Shown piece after piece: positions 25,885-33,584 of a stretch of DNA of 64,000 nucleotides. The first letter of the stretch is position 1, and every line of letters begins with the position of its first letter. Made by a program: the position numbers and the translations under genes. Source of the DNA: Holophagales bacterium (lineage in GTDB: Bacteria; Acidobacteriota; Thermoanaerobaculia; Multivoradales; Multivoraceae); NCBI GenBank assembly GCA_009843505.1, contig VYDI01000029.1, positions 26,565 through 90,564 on the forward strand, written 5' to 3'. Under the pieces are notes generated by a model that was not told the DNA's origin, ran no database searches, and saw only the letters and a list, made by a program, of their open reading frames with translations.

Positions 25885-26720
25885 CGGCCTCCGATCCGCG
25901 CGAACAGCTGCGGGTTCCTGGCCCGCACCTGGGCCAGCAGGTCGGCCGCGGCGGCGCCGGCGACGGGGGCCTCGCTCCAGCCCGGGTCCGGCCGGAACAC
26001 CATCTGCGCTCCGTGCGGCGGGTCCTCGAAGACGTACTCGATGCCGGGCCGGTACAAGCCGGTCCGCTCGTCGACGAGCTGGTCGACCTCGCGCAGCCGG
26101 CCGGCGGAGCTGTAGACCTGCAGTCCCATCATGCGCACCTGGGCCTCCGTGAGCGCCCTGACGCGGCAGCGGCAGCCCCAGCCGTTCGGGGGGTAGATGT
26201 AGCGCCAGATCGGATCGTCCGCGCGAAACACGCGCCCTGACAGCGCCAGGTGGCTCGGCCTGATGCGGCTGTCCTCGATGCCGACGTACATCCAGTAGGG
26301 CCGCGCGGCCAGGTTGGCCGACTGGCTCTGGAACCGGGCCGCCGCGCGGGCGGTGCGCATGTTGGTCCGGTAGATCGTCCGCAGCCGCCTGGCGCTGCCG
26401 AGCTGGACCACCTGCTGGCTGCCGTCGGGCGCGATCCGCGTCTGCTTGCCCCACCAGCCGGCTCTCCGGAGCGCCGGCTCGAGCTCCTGCCGGAACTGCC
26501 GCTCCGTCCAGCCTTCCGTCAGGGCGCGGTCGACGGCGCCGCGGATCGTCTCGAGTACCGAGGCCTCCGTCGCCTTGGCCACGGTGAACGCCACCGCGTG
26601 CAGCCGCTGCTCGACCTCCCGCCAGTCCCAGGAGATCAGGTAGCCCTTCGCCTCGAGGTACTCGATTGCCCGGCGCGGAGGCAGGTCGGCCGCGACCCGG
26701 AAGTCCGCGACGTCGGGCAT
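25881..26720 (-). CDS. Mu F-like head morphogenesis protein
   Basis: A 279-residue minor head protein of the phage Mu gpF family. Visible hallmarks are 'YRTNMRTARAAARFQ', 'PYWMYVGIEDSRIRPSHLALSGRVFRADDPIW' (split by loops) and 'PPNGWGCRCRVRALTEAQV'. In Mu, gpF (gp30) acts with the portal in procapsid assembly. In most Mu-like phages it follows the portal directly; here five accessory genes come between. The gene is complete. Confidence 0.9.
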   Translation of the reverse strand: MPDVADFRVAADLPPRRAIEYLEAKGYLISWDWREVEQRLHAVAFTVAKATEASVLETIRGAVDRALTEGWTERQFRQELEPALRRAGWWGKQTRIAPDGSQQVVQLGSARRLRTIYRTNMRTARAAARFQSQSANLAARPYWMYVGIEDSRIRPSHLALSGRVFRADDPIWRYIYPPNGWGCRCRVRALTEAQVRMMGLQVYSSAGRLREVDQLVDERTGLYRPGIEYVFEDPPHGAQMVFRPDPGWSEAPVAGAAAADLLAQVRARNPQLFARIGGR

Positions 26721-27539
26721 TCAGACCTCCGCCCGATTCCGCCAGAGAACCTCGGTGCGCGGAGTCGCCTTGCCGCCGTGCCGGGGCTGGGTGTGCGCGG
26801 CGTGCTCGTCGCGCAGCCAGCCAGCTTCATCGAGTTCCGGCCAGTCGTTGGGGTAACCGCTGATCCCTACGACGGCACGAGCTGCAAGCAGTCCTTCAAG
26901 AAGTCTTGTTCGGTCGAAGGTGCCGATGTAGTCCTTCTCGTGTCCTCGGTACGGTGGGTCCAGGTAGAGAACCGACGTCGCGGTCGCACCGCATCGCCGC
27001 AGAAGCACTTCGGCGGGGTCCGTCAGGATCTGGACGCTACGAATGCGGTCCGCGATCGCGCAGATCCTCTTGGCGCTGGTCTTGAGGGAGACTGCCCCGG
27101 ATGGTCCGTAGCGCTTGGACAGGGACGGTGCGGCAGACGGATGCAGGGCGTCGCGGGCGAGCATTCGTGCCTGCATCCAGACGATCGCGCGTTTCGCGTC
27201 GTGGTGCGGCCACGCTGGCGGTGTTGCTTCTCCGAGCCAGGCGACCATGTCTCGGAGAAGCTTGGCCGATCGAGGCGGAAAGTCCGCACTCGCTGCCAGC
27301 GCCAGCCGGTCGGTCTCGCGCTGAGCGGACAACCACCAGTTGACCAGGTCGACGTCCGTGTCGGAGATCGACTCGAGTCGGGCCCGGTCACGGGCCAGGA
27401 GGACCGACGCCATTCCTGCAAATGGCTCGACGTAGTGGCTTCCCAAAGGCAGCAACGAGGAGATCCACTTGGCCAGTCGAGTCTTGCCGCCGAAGTAGCT
27501 GAACGGCGGCTTCAAAAGCGCAGCGTCGGACGTCATCAC
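26721..27539 (-). CDS. D12-class (Dam-type) adenine-N6 DNA methyltransferase 1
   Basis: A 272-residue enzyme. The SAM-binding motif I is 'FSYFGGKTRLAKWI' at about residue 13 and the catalytic motif IV is 'YLDPPYRG' at about residue 190. 'YVEPFAGMASVLL' also fits the D12 class. It transfers methyl from SAM to adenine-N6 in DNA. The recognition sequence is unknown, although GATC is common for the class. A second D12 enzyme of similar length lies immediately upstream. Protection of phage DNA from host restriction is the likely role. Confidence 0.88.
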   Translation of the reverse strand: MMTSDAALLKPPFSYFGGKTRLAKWISSLLPLGSHYVEPFAGMASVLLARDRARLESISDTDVDLVNWWLSAQRETDRLALAASADFPPRSAKLLRDMVAWLGEATPPAWPHHDAKRAIVWMQARMLARDALHPSAAPSLSKRYGPSGAVSLKTSAKRICAIADRIRSVQILTDPAEVLLRRCGATATSVLYLDPPYRGHEKDYIGTFDRTRLLEGLLAARAVVGISGYPNDWPELDEAGWLRDEHAAHTQPRHGGKATPRTEVLWRNRAEV

Positions 27540-27542
27540 GGA

Positions 27543-28406
27543 TCAGAGCCTCTGGCCGTCGAGGCCGTAGTTCATCCACAGGCAGGCCGTGCGGGTGACG
27601 CCGGCGCCGCCGCCCAACGTGGCGCGGACCGGCTTCTGCTCCCGGCGCCAGCCGGGCAGCAGGCGGCTCCACGGGTCGGTGTTGTAGCCGCTGAGCGCCA
27701 CCCGTCCCTTCTGACGCCGGAGCGTCGCGGCCAGGCGCGGCACGTCGACGTCGTTCTCGGCGTAGGGCCGCGTCGCCTTACTCGTGCTGGGGTACGGCGG
27801 ATCGACGAACAGCACCGCCTGGGCGACCTTCTCGGCCCGCTCGAGCAGTGCCACCGCGTCGCCGCAGTAAAGCTGCACCATGCGCATCCTGTCGGCCAGC
27901 AGGTCGAAGATCTCTTCGGTGACTCGGTTCGGCCGCGCGGTCGGCGTGTAGGCGCCCCGCCAGCCTGAATCCGGCCGATTGGCGGTCGTCATGACGACGG
28001 TGAGCGCCAGCGCGCGCCGGATCGGATCGGGATGGTGGTCGGCGTCGTGCAGGGCCTCGTCGTGGAGCACCTTGCTGCTGTAGGGCTGCCGCCGCAGCAG
28101 CCGCTTCAGCTCGTCGTGGTGGTCGCGCACGACCTTCCACCAGTTGACGACCCGCTGGTCGCTGTCGTTGACCATCTCGAGAAACGCCGGCGGCCGGCTC
28201 AGAAGCACGCCGAGCATTCCGGCGTAGGGCTCGATGTAAGCCTGCCGCTCGGCAACGGCGTCCGGCAGAAGCGAGGCCACCCAGCGACCGAGCCGGTAGG
28301 GAGACTTGCCGCCTGGCCAGCAGAGGCCGCGCATGGTCGGCTTTCGTGCAGGATTCCGCGCTCGGCGCGGTGCGCCACGTCGTCTGCCGGTGATTCGAGC
28401 CGTCAT
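27543..28406 (-). CDS. D12-class (Dam-type) adenine-N6 DNA methyltransferase 2
   Basis: A 287-residue enzyme with a basic N-terminal extension (RRRGAPRRARNPARKP). Motif I is 'CWPGGKSPYRLGRWV', then 'YIEPYAGMLGVLLSRPPAFLEMVND', and motif IV is 'VLFVDPPYPSTSK'. The ATG at 28406 overlaps the DUF2235 stop (ATGA). It is clearly related to, but diverged from, the adjacent copy, so the pair arose by duplication or separate capture and may have different target sites. Confidence 0.88.
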   Translation of the reverse strand: MTARITGRRRGAPRRARNPARKPTMRGLCWPGGKSPYRLGRWVASLLPDAVAERQAYIEPYAGMLGVLLSRPPAFLEMVNDSDQRVVNWWKVVRDHHDELKRLLRRQPYSSKVLHDEALHDADHHPDPIRRALALTVVMTTANRPDSGWRGAYTPTARPNRVTEEIFDLLADRMRMVQLYCGDAVALLERAEKVAQAVLFVDPPYPSTSKATRPYAENDVDVPRLAATLRRQKGRVALSGYNTDPWSRLLPGWRREQKPVRATLGGGAGVTRTACLWMNYGLDGQRL

Positions 28407-29383
28407 GCTGCTACCTCCACGCCGTTCGCGATCGCCGCCACAACAGCCCGCCCCGACGGACTGCTGAGATAGCTGGGCGAGCACTGCGCCAGTTCGACGG
28501 CCGCCTGGTGAATCGACTCGCCCGGCACGCCCGTGCCGATCGGCCGGTGATACGGCCCGAGAAGCCGGTACGCCGCCGTCATTGAGTCGGCCGGCCGGCA
28601 GTCGCTCCAGCGCCGCGTGGTCAGACCGCCTGCGAACCGCAAGCCCGCGGCCAGCGCACGGCGCCACATGAACCCGAGCGCGTGATCGGACAGGCCGTTG
28701 TCTGCTCCGCCTCCGCCGACGTCGCTGTGCACGCCGGGGAACCAGACCTGTTCGACCTGCTGGTCGTCGGTCGGCTGCGCCGTCCACAGCGAGGGCGCGA
28801 ACGGCCGCCGCTTCTCGTCGATCGCCACCAGGTGGCAGGCGGTCCGGATGTGAGGGCCGAGGGTGACGTCGTGCCAGCGGTGGCGCCGGGCTCCGACCCA
28901 GCGCAGGCCGTCGATCGGCACGCCCAGAGAACCCACCGTGTCCCAGACGCCGAGGAAGTGGACCGGCACGGGGGAGCTGCCGCCGCAGTACTGGCTGCGG
29001 TAAGCCCTGATCCTGCTCTCGGTCCACTCCGGATCCGGCTCCGGCGGCAGGCCGACGCCGCCGAGCATCCCGGCGACGCTGCGGGCGGTGTAGGCGCCGC
29101 GGCTGTAGCCGAACAGGAAGATGCGGTCGCCCGGGCGGTAGTGCTGCGCCAGCCAGCGGTACGCCTGGTCGACGTTCTCGGCCAGGCCGACGCCGAAGAC
29201 GCCGCCGCGCACCCGGTCCCAGCGCCCGGTGCCGACGCCGGCGTCGTAGTAGACGAGCTGGCGCTCCTCGCCTGCAGTGGCGGCGGTGGCGGCGGCGGCC
29301 CGGTACGTCCTGACGACGTTCGTGGGGTGCGCAGCGTCCGCGCGGTTCCAGGTGCCGTCGAGGCAAAGAACCAGGTTGCGCAT
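28403..29383 (-). CDS. DUF2235 alpha/beta-hydrolase
   Basis: A 326-residue protein. It begins 'NLVLCLDGTWNRADAAHPTNVVR', the standard DUF2235 opening, and carries the nucleophile elbow 'FGYSRGAYTAR' at about residue 95. 'VHFLGVWDTVGSLGVP' and 'VWFPGVHSDVGGGGAD' are further DUF2235 hallmarks. DUF2235 domains also occur in Tle1 phospholipase effectors of type VI secretion. There is no signal peptide. The ATG at 29383 overlaps the stop of the Acb2-like gene. Lipid hydrolysis during lysis, or a superinfection-related role, are possibilities; nothing in the sequence decides. Confidence 0.85.
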   Translation of the reverse strand: MRNLVLCLDGTWNRADAAHPTNVVRTYRAAAATAATAGEERQLVYYDAGVGTGRWDRVRGGVFGVGLAENVDQAYRWLAQHYRPGDRIFLFGYSRGAYTARSVAGMLGGVGLPPEPDPEWTESRIRAYRSQYCGGSSPVPVHFLGVWDTVGSLGVPIDGLRWVGARRHRWHDVTLGPHIRTACHLVAIDEKRRPFAPSLWTAQPTDDQQVEQVWFPGVHSDVGGGGADNGLSDHALGFMWRRALAAGLRFAGGLTTRRWSDCRPADSMTAAYRLLGPYHRPIGTGVPGESIHQAAVELAQCSPSYLSSPSGRAVVAAIANGVEVAA

Positions 29384-30234
29384 CAGGCCGGGGCGATCTC
29401 CAGATCGCGCCACTCCCAGCCGGGCTGGAGCGGATGGTGCCGCTGCACCTCCGGGTCGTCGAAGCGCGGATAGCCGAGGCCCAGCACCATCGGAAGCCGC
29501 GGCCAGTCCCCGACGTTGACCGGGGCGTCGATCTGGACGTCGATGCCGGCGCCGTCGACCAGGCTGAACCGCAACCGGCCGCCCTTGCGCGCCTCGTACC
29601 GGCAGTGGACGCGGTACGCGCCGCCCGGCCGGAGCCGGCAGGACCGCTCGAACTTCTGCTTCTCGCCGTGAGGGACTCCGCAGTCGGTCCGCAGGATCAG
29701 CTTCCCGCGGCGGACCAGGGCCAGCGCCAAGAGGTTCCGGTGCTTCGGCATGCACCACCAGAGCAGCTGGGCGCCGTCCGGGTTGATCTCGGCGGGGATC
29801 ACCGTGACCGAGAGCTCGGCGGTCCGCTCGTGGCGCGGCCACCGGAACTGACGCCGGAAGTCCGGCTGCTGCCCGGTGGCCTTGTGGACCCGCCCGGGCA
29901 CGTGAACGACGCGCCGACCTGGCGCCGCCGCGTTCGGGCGCTCGGCGGTTTCCGCATCCGGGCCCGCGAACGCCGGCAGCGGGCTCTTGTCGGCTGCCGG
30001 CTGAGCCTCGCCGGCTCTTGCCGGCAGGCCGTGGATCGCGACGGCGGCGTTGGCCATCATCTGGGCCTGCTGCATCAGGGTGATGAACGTCGACCGCTCC
30101 CGGCTGGGCGGGATCATGCCGGCGACGTCGACGGCGGTGTCCGTCATCCTGGCGCGGATGCGCTCGTGCGTCCTGACCGCTTCCGGTCCCGGCGAGTGAT
30201 AGCGGAACGTCTCTCGGATCTCCTCGGGCTTCAT
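29383..30234 (-). CDS. Acb2/Tad1-type cyclic-nucleotide sponge domain fused to a lectin-like domain
   Basis: The first 70 of 283 residues match the Acb2/Tad1 helical-hairpin family: 'FRYHSPGPEAV' at residues 10-20, 'RIRARM', 'PPSRERS' at 42-48 and 'MMANAAVAIHG' at 59-69. Acb2 and Tad1 bind CBASS or Thoeris cyclic signalling molecules and so block host abortive defence. After a Pro/Ala-rich linker (about residues 70-130) comes a beta-rich C-terminal domain with 'LLWWCMPKHRNLLALALV', 'GAYRVHCRYEARKGGRLRFSL' and terminal 'WEWRDLEIAP', resembling concanavalin-A/LamG sandwiches. The start at 30234 has GGAGG seven bases upstream. The domain identity comes from recalled family motifs, not a search. 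Confidence 0.72.
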   Translation of the reverse strand: MKPEEIRETFRYHSPGPEAVRTHERIRARMTDTAVDVAGMIPPSRERSTFITLMQQAQMMANAAVAIHGLPARAGEAQPAADKSPLPAFAGPDAETAERPNAAAPGRRVVHVPGRVHKATGQQPDFRRQFRWPRHERTAELSVTVIPAEINPDGAQLLWWCMPKHRNLLALALVRRGKLILRTDCGVPHGEKQKFERSCRLRPGGAYRVHCRYEARKGGRLRFSLVDGAGIDVQIDAPVNVGDWPRLPMVLGLGYPRFDDPEVQRHHPLQPGWEWRDLEIAPA

Positions 30235-30248
30235 CGTCTTCCTCCGTT

Positions 30249-30458
30249 TCAGTGCGACCTGGTCGGCGTCGGGCCGTTGTCGAGAAGCACCTTGCGCTTT
30301 CGCCGTACGACGGCCCGGTCCCCCAAACAGCGGTCGCCGGACCGGGAGCTGTAGTGCGTCGGGGTCTCGGTGTACGCCGCGGCCATCTGCTCGCACACGG
30401 TCGAGCAGAACCCGGCGCCGTCGTGGGTGCGGCCGCAGCGTGGACAGGTGGCGGTCAT
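30249..30458 (-). CDS. Small Zn-ribbon protein (69 aa)
   Basis: The product has a Cys4 pattern (Cys 5, 8, 18, 22: 'CPRCGRTHDGAGFCSTVC') that should bind one zinc, followed by a basic tail ('RKRKVLL'). The ATG at 30458 overlaps the preceding stop (ATGA). The role is unknown; small zinc ribbons of phages often act in transcription or DNA binding. It is the first gene of the accessory block after the portal. Confidence 0.65.
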   Translation of the reverse strand: MTATCPRCGRTHDGAGFCSTVCEQMAAAYTETPTHYSSRSGDRCLGDRAVVRRKRKVLLDNGPTPTRSH

Positions 30459-30769
30459 GGCTCCTTCTCCTGAATCTCGAGGCGGCCCAGGGCGTCGGCC
30501 GCGAACAGCAGCCGCGCCAGGCGCTCGGTGAGCTGGCGCGTCTCCATGCCGGGGTAGACGGCGGCAAGGTCGCGGATCATCCCGGCCGGGTCGCTCTGCG
30601 CCAGGTCGAGCACGGGCCGGATGAGGTCCTCGGCGAGCAGGTCCCACGCGCCGTCGTCGACGGCGGCCAGCACCTGCTCGATCTGGTCGGGACGTGGCCG
30701 GCCTTCCGCCAGAACGGCCGCCCTGGGCGCACCAGGGCGCGACAGGGCGCGGTTCTGCCAGCCGGCCAT
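30455..30769 (-). CDS. C-terminal part of the Mu gp29-like portal, in a shifted frame
   Basis: The 104-residue frame (MAGWQNRALSRP...) reads 'DDGAWDLLAEDLIRPVLDLAQSDPAGMIRDLAAVYPGMETRQLTERLARLLFAAD' when broken into short parts. That is the typical C-terminal section of Mu-type (DUF935) portals. It lies in another frame than the upstream portal body. One extra base in the GGG run (30781-30783 on the plus strand) would fuse the two frames into one protein of about 530 residues. An independent ATG with a GAGG-like site is present, so separate translation is also possible. Confidence 0.6.
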   Translation of the reverse strand: MAGWQNRALSRPGAPRAAVLAEGRPRPDQIEQVLAAVDDGAWDLLAEDLIRPVLDLAQSDPAGMIRDLAAVYPGMETRQLTERLARLLFAADALGRLEIQEKEP

Positions 30770-32046
30770 GTTCGCCTCGTCCCTTCGTCCTCCCCGCCGA
30801 AACGGCCGCCAGGGCCGCCCTGCGGCATCATCTGGGGCATCGTCTCCTCGCCGAGCTCCACGCCGTAGGTCTCCTTGACGTACTCCTCGGTGAGCCGCCG
30901 CCCGGTGAACTCCACGATCAGCTTGTCGCGCTTGGCCAGCGCCTCGAGGTCGGGCGGGTCCTCCATCACGCGGTTCACGCGCGGGACCGCGGCACCGGGG
31001 AAGTTCCACTCGGTGAGCCAGGTGGCGACCGTCCGCGTGAACGACTCGCTGATCACCCAGGCGTCGGCGCCGATGACCTCCTTCTTGACCTCGTGGTGGA
31101 CCTGCGCCTGCGACAGCGAGGAGCCGTCCTCGAGCGTCATGGTCTCAGACAGGATGACCTCGGCGATCGCGCGGTCCATCCGCGCGTAGAACTCCTCGTA
31201 GCTCATCGTGCCGGTGGCCTTGCGCTCGAGCAGCTCGATCAGGTTGCCGTCCGGGATGACGACGGCGGTCTCGGTCCGCAGCGCCAGGCACGCTTCGAGG
31301 AGCTTCGCCTTGTCCTGCTCCGACGCACCGGGCAGGTGCTTGCCGACGGCGATCGGCATGCCGAACTTCTCGAGCGCGATCAGCCAGAACTGCGCCTGGT
31401 TGCGCTTGAGGAAGACGGGCCAGTAGAGCTGGTGGGCGAGGCCGCGGCCGTAGGGCTCGTCGGCGTTGTCGGCGCCGGTCCGGAACGTCCAGAACTTCCG
31501 GTCCGGCATCATCTCGCCCTGCGGCTGCTCCTGGGTGATCAGGAGCAGCTCGTAGCGGCGCCGCATGGTCTTGGAGACCCGCCACCGGAACCGGCGCCGG
31601 TTGCGCGGCAGGATCTTCTCCGGCACGACGTACTGGCCGTCGCGGCCCCAGATCACCTCGGCGACCGAGTAGCCGTAGTGGACGCCGTAGAGCATCTGCT
31701 CGGTCAGCGTGTCCCAGTCCAGGGAATGGAGCACGTCCTCGAGGTGATCGGCGGCGGCCTGGTCGTCTGCCGGCACATTCGAGCCATCCGCACGCTTCTG
31801 GCCTGGCCGACGTCCGGGCAGCACCTCGATCTCGCGGTCGATCAGCGCCGAGAACCGCTGCTGGAAGGACGACTTGACCCGGTCGTCGCGCAGCAGCTCC
31901 TCGTAGAGCTCGTAGTCGCCGCCGCCGCGGCTGGTGAGCACGCCGTCCTGCGGCTGCAGGTACCAGAGGCCGTCGACCCATCCGCGGGTGACGTCGCGGG
32001 TGCCGGTGACGCGGGCGACGTCGCCTCGTGGCGTCCGGGCGGCCAT
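30577..32046 (-). CDS. Mu gp29-like (DUF935) portal protein
   Basis: The 489-residue frame begins at the ATG at 32046, overlapping the terminase stop. Hallmarks are 'WYLQPQDGVLTSRGGGDYELYEELLRDDRVKSSFQQR' in pieces, 'LYGVHYGYSVAEVIWG', 'YGRGLAHQLYWPVFLKRNQAQFWLIALEKFGMPIAVGKH' in pieces, and 'LSETMTLEDGSSLSQAQVHHEV'. It forms the portal through which DNA enters the head. Coding quality falls sharply after about residue 420 ('GGEDEGTRRTWPAGRTAPC'), where the frame becomes Arg/Pro/Ser-rich; the true C-terminus is in the next frame (30455-30769). Confidence 0.85.
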   Translation of the reverse strand: MAARTPRGDVARVTGTRDVTRGWVDGLWYLQPQDGVLTSRGGGDYELYEELLRDDRVKSSFQQRFSALIDREIEVLPGRRPGQKRADGSNVPADDQAAADHLEDVLHSLDWDTLTEQMLYGVHYGYSVAEVIWGRDGQYVVPEKILPRNRRRFRWRVSKTMRRRYELLLITQEQPQGEMMPDRKFWTFRTGADNADEPYGRGLAHQLYWPVFLKRNQAQFWLIALEKFGMPIAVGKHLPGASEQDKAKLLEACLALRTETAVVIPDGNLIELLERKATGTMSYEEFYARMDRAIAEVILSETMTLEDGSSLSQAQVHHEVKKEVIGADAWVISESFTRTVATWLTEWNFPGAAVPRVNRVMEDPPDLEALAKRDKLIVEFTGRRLTEEYVKETYGVELGEETMPQMMPQGGPGGRFGGEDEGTRRTWPAGRTAPCRALVRPGRPFWRKAGHVPTRSSRCWPPSTTARGTCSPRTSSGPCSTWRRATRPG

Positions 32047-33584
32047 CAGACGAAGCCCCTCAGATCGGCGGAGCCGGCGAAGCCGCGAAGCCCGGTCGAC
32101 ACACCGGGCCGCCGCGGACCGCCGACAAACTCGTCACGCCAGTCGCCGGCGCCGACCGCACGGCCGGCGGTCCGGAAGTCGAACGGACCGCCCGCCTGCG
32201 CCGCGGCCTGGCAACCCAGCGCCAGCGCGACGACGCTGTCGCCGTGGCGACCGCCGCGAGCCGTCTGGCCGGCCGGCAGCTTCGGCGTGCCGTTGACCAG
32301 CTTCACCGCCCGGTGGTCGGACAGGACGTCGGCGGACCGCGGAAACTCGATCTCGCCGTCCTCGACCCGGCCGTGGTAGCGCGGCATCCACTCCCGCCAC
32401 CACGGCTCGGTGATCACGACCTGCTCGATCGTGGAGCCCCAGCGGTCCGCCATCATCTCGGCGACGGCCGAGCCGGCGCCGGTGGCGTCCATCGCGGCGC
32501 CGCCGAACCGCGGCAGGCGCCTGGCCAGGTGGTCCAGGACCTGCAGCTGCTGGGCGTGGGGCACGACGTGCATCTCGATCAGGAACGGGCAGCGCAGGAC
32601 GTTGGGGCCGATCTCGAGCGGCGCCGCGACGCTGAGCGCGATCCTGCGCGCGAAATCGAAGCCGAAGACGTGCAGGCGCTCAAGCACCAGGGCGTCGAGC
32701 AGCGGGTCGAGTTGCTCCGCGATCCACTCCGCCGTCTTCTCGCGGCGGACCTCCTCGGCCGTGTTGTCCCACGACGCCGGCGGCTTGAGCCGGATCACCG
32801 GGGCGTCGTCGCTCATGCAGGCTTCGACCTGGGCGCGGCTGAAGTAGGCGCCGGCGGACCGGGCCGGGATGCAGAACAGCTCCTCGTCGGCGTCGTCGCC
32901 GTAGGACTCGATCACCTCGGCCCGCCACTGCTGCTCGTACTCCGGCGTCCACTGGCGGCCGGTCATCTCGCAGATCTTGCGGACCAGGCCGGCGTTGATC
33001 GCGTCGTCGAGGTCCGTCTTGAACAGGACGGCGTTGCGCTTGCCGGCCTTGATGTCGGCGAGAAAGTCGTTCCAGGGGTTCTCGATGCCGTTCTGGGTCG
33101 ACAGGAACCGGACCATCCCGCCCCACATCACCATCGCCATCGCCGCCTTCTGCACCGCCGCCAGGTCGTCGACGAACGCCGCCTCGTCGAGGACGTACTT
33201 CGTGCCCGGCCGCCCGCGCGAGCGCAGCACCCGGGGCGACGACGGCAGCGCCACGACCGAGTAGCCGGAGTCGAGGTCGATCCGGAACTTGAGCACCTGC
33301 CGGTCGTCGTCGGAGATCACCGTCTCCGACCGGATCTCCGACGCCTCCAGCTCGTAGTACTTCGCCCAGTCGGCCGCGTCGTTGATGTACTCCTCGGTCA
33401 TGTCCTGGGAGTAGCTCTGGTAGTAGACCGGGCCGCCGCTGCGCTTCGAGGCGTGAATCACCGAGGAGGCGGCGTCGGACCAGGACGCGCCGATCCGCCG
33501 CGACTTGTCCCACGCGGCCACCGGCACCCGCTTCTCGTCGAGGGCCATCCACTCGGACTGGTACGGCAGCAGGCTGCGCCTCAT
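32046..33584 (-). CDS. Terminase large subunit (Mu gp28 type)
   Basis: A 512-residue ATPase-nuclease that drives DNA packaging. The ATG at 33584 gives 'LLPYQSEWMALDEKRVPVAAWDKSRRIGASWSDAASS' in pieces; 'DKSRRIGASWS' is the Walker-A-like region of Mu gp28. 'YVLDEAAFVDDL' is Walker B with the catalytic Glu. 'FGFDFARR' and 'AMDATGAG' belong to the RNase-H-like nuclease domain. It overlaps the DUF3486 gene by ATGA. The open frame upstream of the ATG is Arg/Gly/Ala shadow sequence and is excluded. Confidence 0.9.
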   Translation of the reverse strand: MRRSLLPYQSEWMALDEKRVPVAAWDKSRRIGASWSDAASSVIHASKRSGGPVYYQSYSQDMTEEYINDAADWAKYYELEASEIRSETVISDDDRQVLKFRIDLDSGYSVVALPSSPRVLRSRGRPGTKYVLDEAAFVDDLAAVQKAAMAMVMWGGMVRFLSTQNGIENPWNDFLADIKAGKRNAVLFKTDLDDAINAGLVRKICEMTGRQWTPEYEQQWRAEVIESYGDDADEELFCIPARSAGAYFSRAQVEACMSDDAPVIRLKPPASWDNTAEEVRREKTAEWIAEQLDPLLDALVLERLHVFGFDFARRIALSVAAPLEIGPNVLRCPFLIEMHVVPHAQQLQVLDHLARRLPRFGGAAMDATGAGSAVAEMMADRWGSTIEQVVITEPWWREWMPRYHGRVEDGEIEFPRSADVLSDHRAVKLVNGTPKLPAGQTARGGRHGDSVVALALGCQAAAQAGGPFDFRTAGRAVGAGDWRDEFVGGPRRPGVSTGLRGFAGSADLRGFV

